From contig DVHE01000072.1 of NCBI GenBank assembly GCA_018712245.1, positions 1 to 42,501 of the forward strand: DNA of 42,501 nt. The letters are read 5' to 3'. Below the pieces are notes generated by a model. It was not told where the DNA came from, ran no database searches, and saw nothing but the letters and a program-made list of their open reading frames with translations. The position numbers and the translations under genes are program-made. Position 1 is the first letter of the stretch, and each line of letters starts with the position of its first letter. The stretch comes from Candidatus Avoscillospira avicola (GTDB taxonomy: Bacteria; Bacillota; Clostridia; Oscillospirales; Oscillospiraceae). Positions 40,680 through 42,501 of the stretch are shown in pieces.

Positions 40680-42104
40680 ATGCTTTCCAATTACCTGGGC
40701 GACAAGCCTTTCTGGCGGGTGACGGCTCGCCTGGCGCTGCCCATCGCCATTCAAAACGTCCTCACCAGTTCTTTCCAGCTGGTGGACACGCTGATGGTCT
40801 CCCGGCTGGGAGACGTGACGCTCTCCGCCGTGGGCATGGCTGCCCAGTGGGGTTGGCTCTCCAACCTGCTGGGGTTCGGCCTCTGCTCCGGTATGTCGGT
40901 GTTCGTGGCCCAGTACTGGGGCGTCCGGGACTATAAGGGCATCCGCCGGGTGCTGGGCATGGGCCTGCTGACGGCGCTGCTGCTGACGGCCATCTTCCTG
41001 GCGGTGGCGCTGGCCATCCCCAGCCAGGTGGTGCAGCTGTTCAACCGGGAGGCCGCAGTGGTGTCGGTGGGGGCGCAGTATCTCTCCATCGTCTGCTTCT
41101 CTTACCCGGCAGTGACACTGACCAACGTTTTGGCCACGGTACTGCGCAACACGGAGCGGGTGAAGCTCCCTATGTATGTCTCGGCTGTCACCACGGTGGT
41201 CAACGCCGTGGTGGACTACGGCCTGATCTTCGGCGCCTTCGGCCTGCCGGCAATGGGCGTGCGGGGCGCGGCCCTGGCCACCTGCATTTCCGCCTGGATG
41301 GGCCCGGCGCTGATCCTGCTTTTCTCCGCCATCGAGAAAAACCTTCTGATCGGCCCCGTGAAAGAGCTGCTGAGCTTCAACCTCCGGGATATGGGCCAGT
41401 TCTGCCGCCGGGCCATGCCGGTGCTGTTCAATGAAGGCCTCTGGGCCGTCGGTACGCTGGTCCTCAATATGACTTACTCCAACCTAGGCTACGTTTACTA
41501 CGCCGGCATGACGATCTTCCGCACCTTCTCCGACCTGGCCTTCTCCTTCTACGTGGGCCTGGGCAACGCCTGCGTCATCATGGTAGGCAAGAGCGTCGGC
41601 CAAGGAAAGATCCAGCGGGGCATCCAGGATGCCCGGCGCTTTTCAATGCTGCTGCCCCTGGCGGGACTGGTCATCGGCGGCCTCACTATCCTGTTCCGCT
41701 ATCCGCTGATCTCCCTCTTTGCCACGGGGGACAATCTCTCGGCGGTGACGATGGAGACGGCGCTGGCCGTCACCATTTTCTGCTCCATTGAGGTCATCTT
41801 CCGCAACGTCTCTTATGTGCAGGTGGTGGGTGTGTTCCGCTCCGGCGGCGACACCCTGCGCGGCATGGTCTACGACCTCACCTGTCTGTGGCTGGTGAGC
41901 ATCCCACTGACGCTCTTGGCTGCCCATGTGCTGCATCTGCCCTTCCTGGGGGTGGTCATGGTGGCGTACCTGGGCGAGGACGTGCCTAAGGCTTTCTTGT
42001 GCCTGCGGCATTTCAAGTCTCTTAAGTGGCTGATGCCTGTCACGGAGGAGGGCCGCAGCGGCCTGGAGGAATACCGCCGCCAGCTGATGCAGGGAGATAA
42101 ATAA
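40680..42104 (+). CDS. MATE-family efflux transporter
   Basis: A 474-residue polytopic protein with about twelve hydrophobic segments and the internal twofold arrangement of MATE exporters. The first half contains ALPIAIQNVLTSSFQLVDTLMVSRLGD and the second half FNEGLWAVGTLVLNMTYSNLG, the repeated family motifs. It exports cationic compounds in exchange for H+ or Na+; the substrate is unknown. Start 40680 follows CGGAGGT. A 76-base 3' region leads to a hairpin at 42141-42170. It is flanked by short direct repeats, so it may have been duplicated or moved, but codon use looks like its neighbours. Confidence 0.93.
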   Translation: MLSNYLGDKPFWRVTARLALPIAIQNVLTSSFQLVDTLMVSRLGDVTLSAVGMAAQWGWLSNLLGFGLCSGMSVFVAQYWGVRDYKGIRRVLGMGLLTALLLTAIFLAVALAIPSQVVQLFNREAAVVSVGAQYLSIVCFSYPAVTLTNVLATVLRNTERVKLPMYVSAVTTVVNAVVDYGLIFGAFGLPAMGVRGAALATCISAWMGPALILLFSAIEKNLLIGPVKELLSFNLRDMGQFCRRAMPVLFNEGLWAVGTLVLNMTYSNLGYVYYAGMTIFRTFSDLAFSFYVGLGNACVIMVGKSVGQGKIQRGIQDARRFSMLLPLAGLVIGGLTILFRYPLISLFATGDNLSAVTMETALAVTIFCSIEVIFRNVSYVQVVGVFRSGGDTLRGMVYDLTCLWLVSIPLTLLAAHVLHLPFLGVVMVAYLGEDVPKAFLCLRHFKSLKWLMPVTEEGRSGLEEYRRQLMQGDK

Positions 42105-42140
42105 ACTGTCTGCCGCTGGATCGAATTGTGCCTGTTCCCC

Positions 42141-42170
42141 GTTTTTGCAACTTCCAAAAGTTGCAGAAAC
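42141..42170. terminator. Hairpin after the MATE gene
   Basis: GTTTTTGCAACTT pairs with AAGTTGCAGAAAC around CCAA with one mismatch. There is no long T tract on the plus side, so termination is uncertain. Confidence 0.45.
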
Positions 42171-42221
42171 GACCTGATTTCACGTGCGTGGCCCAGGCCG
42201 GCTTCTCTTGTCCTGCGGGCA

Positions 42222-42296
42222 ATTCACCTTCGCAGGCTCTTTGCCCCCACACCCCCCGCTTCTCTGTCCTGGCGGCTTTTATCATAGTTTTTCGAC
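42222..42296. repeat. Direct repeat copy downstream of MATE
   Basis: Resembles 40457-40533: TTCACCTTCGCAGG, CTTTGCCCCCAC, ACCCCCCGCTTC, and a later GTTTTTCGACAG versus GTTTTTGACGG. No coding sequence is present from 42105 to the end. Confidence 0.6.
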
Positions 42297-42303
42297 AGTT
42301 TCC

Positions 42304-42335
42304 GCCGGGCCGCAGTGTTTGCACTGCGGCCCGGC
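42304..42335. terminator. Strong hairpin next to the right repeat arm
   Basis: GCCGGGCCGCAGTG pairs with CACTGCGGCCCGGC around TTTG (14 bp). It adjoins the inverted repeat in the same place as the 170-198 hairpin does on the left. Confidence 0.7.
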
Positions 42336-42501
42336 TGAGCGTGTCAAAAAACCTCCGGAAGCGGGAAATGAGCCTCGCAGAGTTTCGCCGCCGCAGCGGC
42401 GAAATAAAATTTAAATCGCGATTTCCGGGGACATGCGCATCGGAAATCGCACTTTACACCCCAAAAGGTTCGACAGCTTTTCGAAGAAAACCGAGAACCT
42501 T
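42335..42501. repeat. Right arm of the 167-bp inverted repeat
   Basis: Reverse complement of 3-169 with three mismatches, containing the same three palindromes. The window ends exactly at the outer end of this arm. Confidence 0.9.

Noticed and set aside
1-42501. The whole window as a composite transposon bounded by inverted repeats
   Set aside because: There is no transposase, integrase or target-site duplication and the contents are core housekeeping genes; a contig break at a dispersed repeat is simpler.

Overview
This GC-rich window reads as a chromosomal contig from an endospore-forming Bacillota, most likely class Clostridia near Oscillospiraceae. The reasons are strong AAGGAGG-type ribosome binding sites, frequent TTG starts, a spoIIP gene, a YycH/YycI-like pair next to murA, a clostridial-style aro operon, and many short intergenic repeats carrying GTAGGGGC ends or stems such as CCCCCTTT/AAGGGGG. 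The family name is an inference; no rRNA or tRNA is present to fix it. The window begins and ends in the two arms of a 167-bp inverted repeat (3-169 and 42335-42501, 164 of 167 bases identical), so it looks like an assembly contig that stops at a multicopy repeat.

Layout. 446-2426: a coiled-coil protein, a NUDIX hydrolase and an unrecognised 180-aa protein. 2523-5033: a DUF4342-type membrane protein with an OmpR-family response regulator and histidine kinase, closed by a strong terminator. 5100-6240: a gene-free block packed with repeats. 6396-7733: an orphan lipoprotein solute-binding protein. 7865-17247 (minus): a nine-gene operon aroF-tyrA-aroB-aroA-aroC-pheA-aroEK(fused)-aroQ-aminotransferase. 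It encodes every step from DAHP synthesis through chorismate to phenylalanine and tyrosine. 17631-17999 (minus): a DtxR/MntR-type regulator. 18237-24586: a U32 peptidase-family protein, maf, mreC, mreD and a PBP2-type transpeptidase (cell elongation). 24640-27903: lepA and hemW. 27993-29486 (minus): an FGGY sugar kinase. 29855-33491: the YycH-like and YycI-like proteins and murA. 33663-37282: an aconitase-family hydratase (YbhJ-like) and NADP-type isocitrate dehydrogenase. 37365-38483 (minus): spoIIP. 38629-42104: a PAP2-family protein, pta and a MATE exporter.

The most interesting element is the 5' leader of the aro operon (minus strand, 17563-17248). A consensus promoter is followed by an 18-codon leader peptide, MNCRSFFVSFYFYFRSRK, with five Phe and two Tyr codons. 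Next come a segment just after its stop codon that can pair with the terminator's ascending arm, and then a 13-bp terminator with a U tract. This has the full layout of ribosome-mediated transcription attenuation for a Phe/Tyr operon. That is the mechanism known from enterobacterial pheA, whereas Bacillota amino-acid operons are usually under T-box or protein control. Expression would rise when charged tRNA-Phe or tRNA-Tyr runs short, on top of likely allosteric control of the PheA ACT domain and the DAHP synthase N-terminal domain.

No CRISPR array, prophage, transposase, rRNA or tRNA was seen. Intergenic repeats lie inside several operons (aroQ/aroEK, mreC/mreD, lepA/hemW, aconitase/icd). 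In two genes (aroEK and the U32 gene) the TAG stop codon is itself the first three bases of a TAGGGGC repeat.
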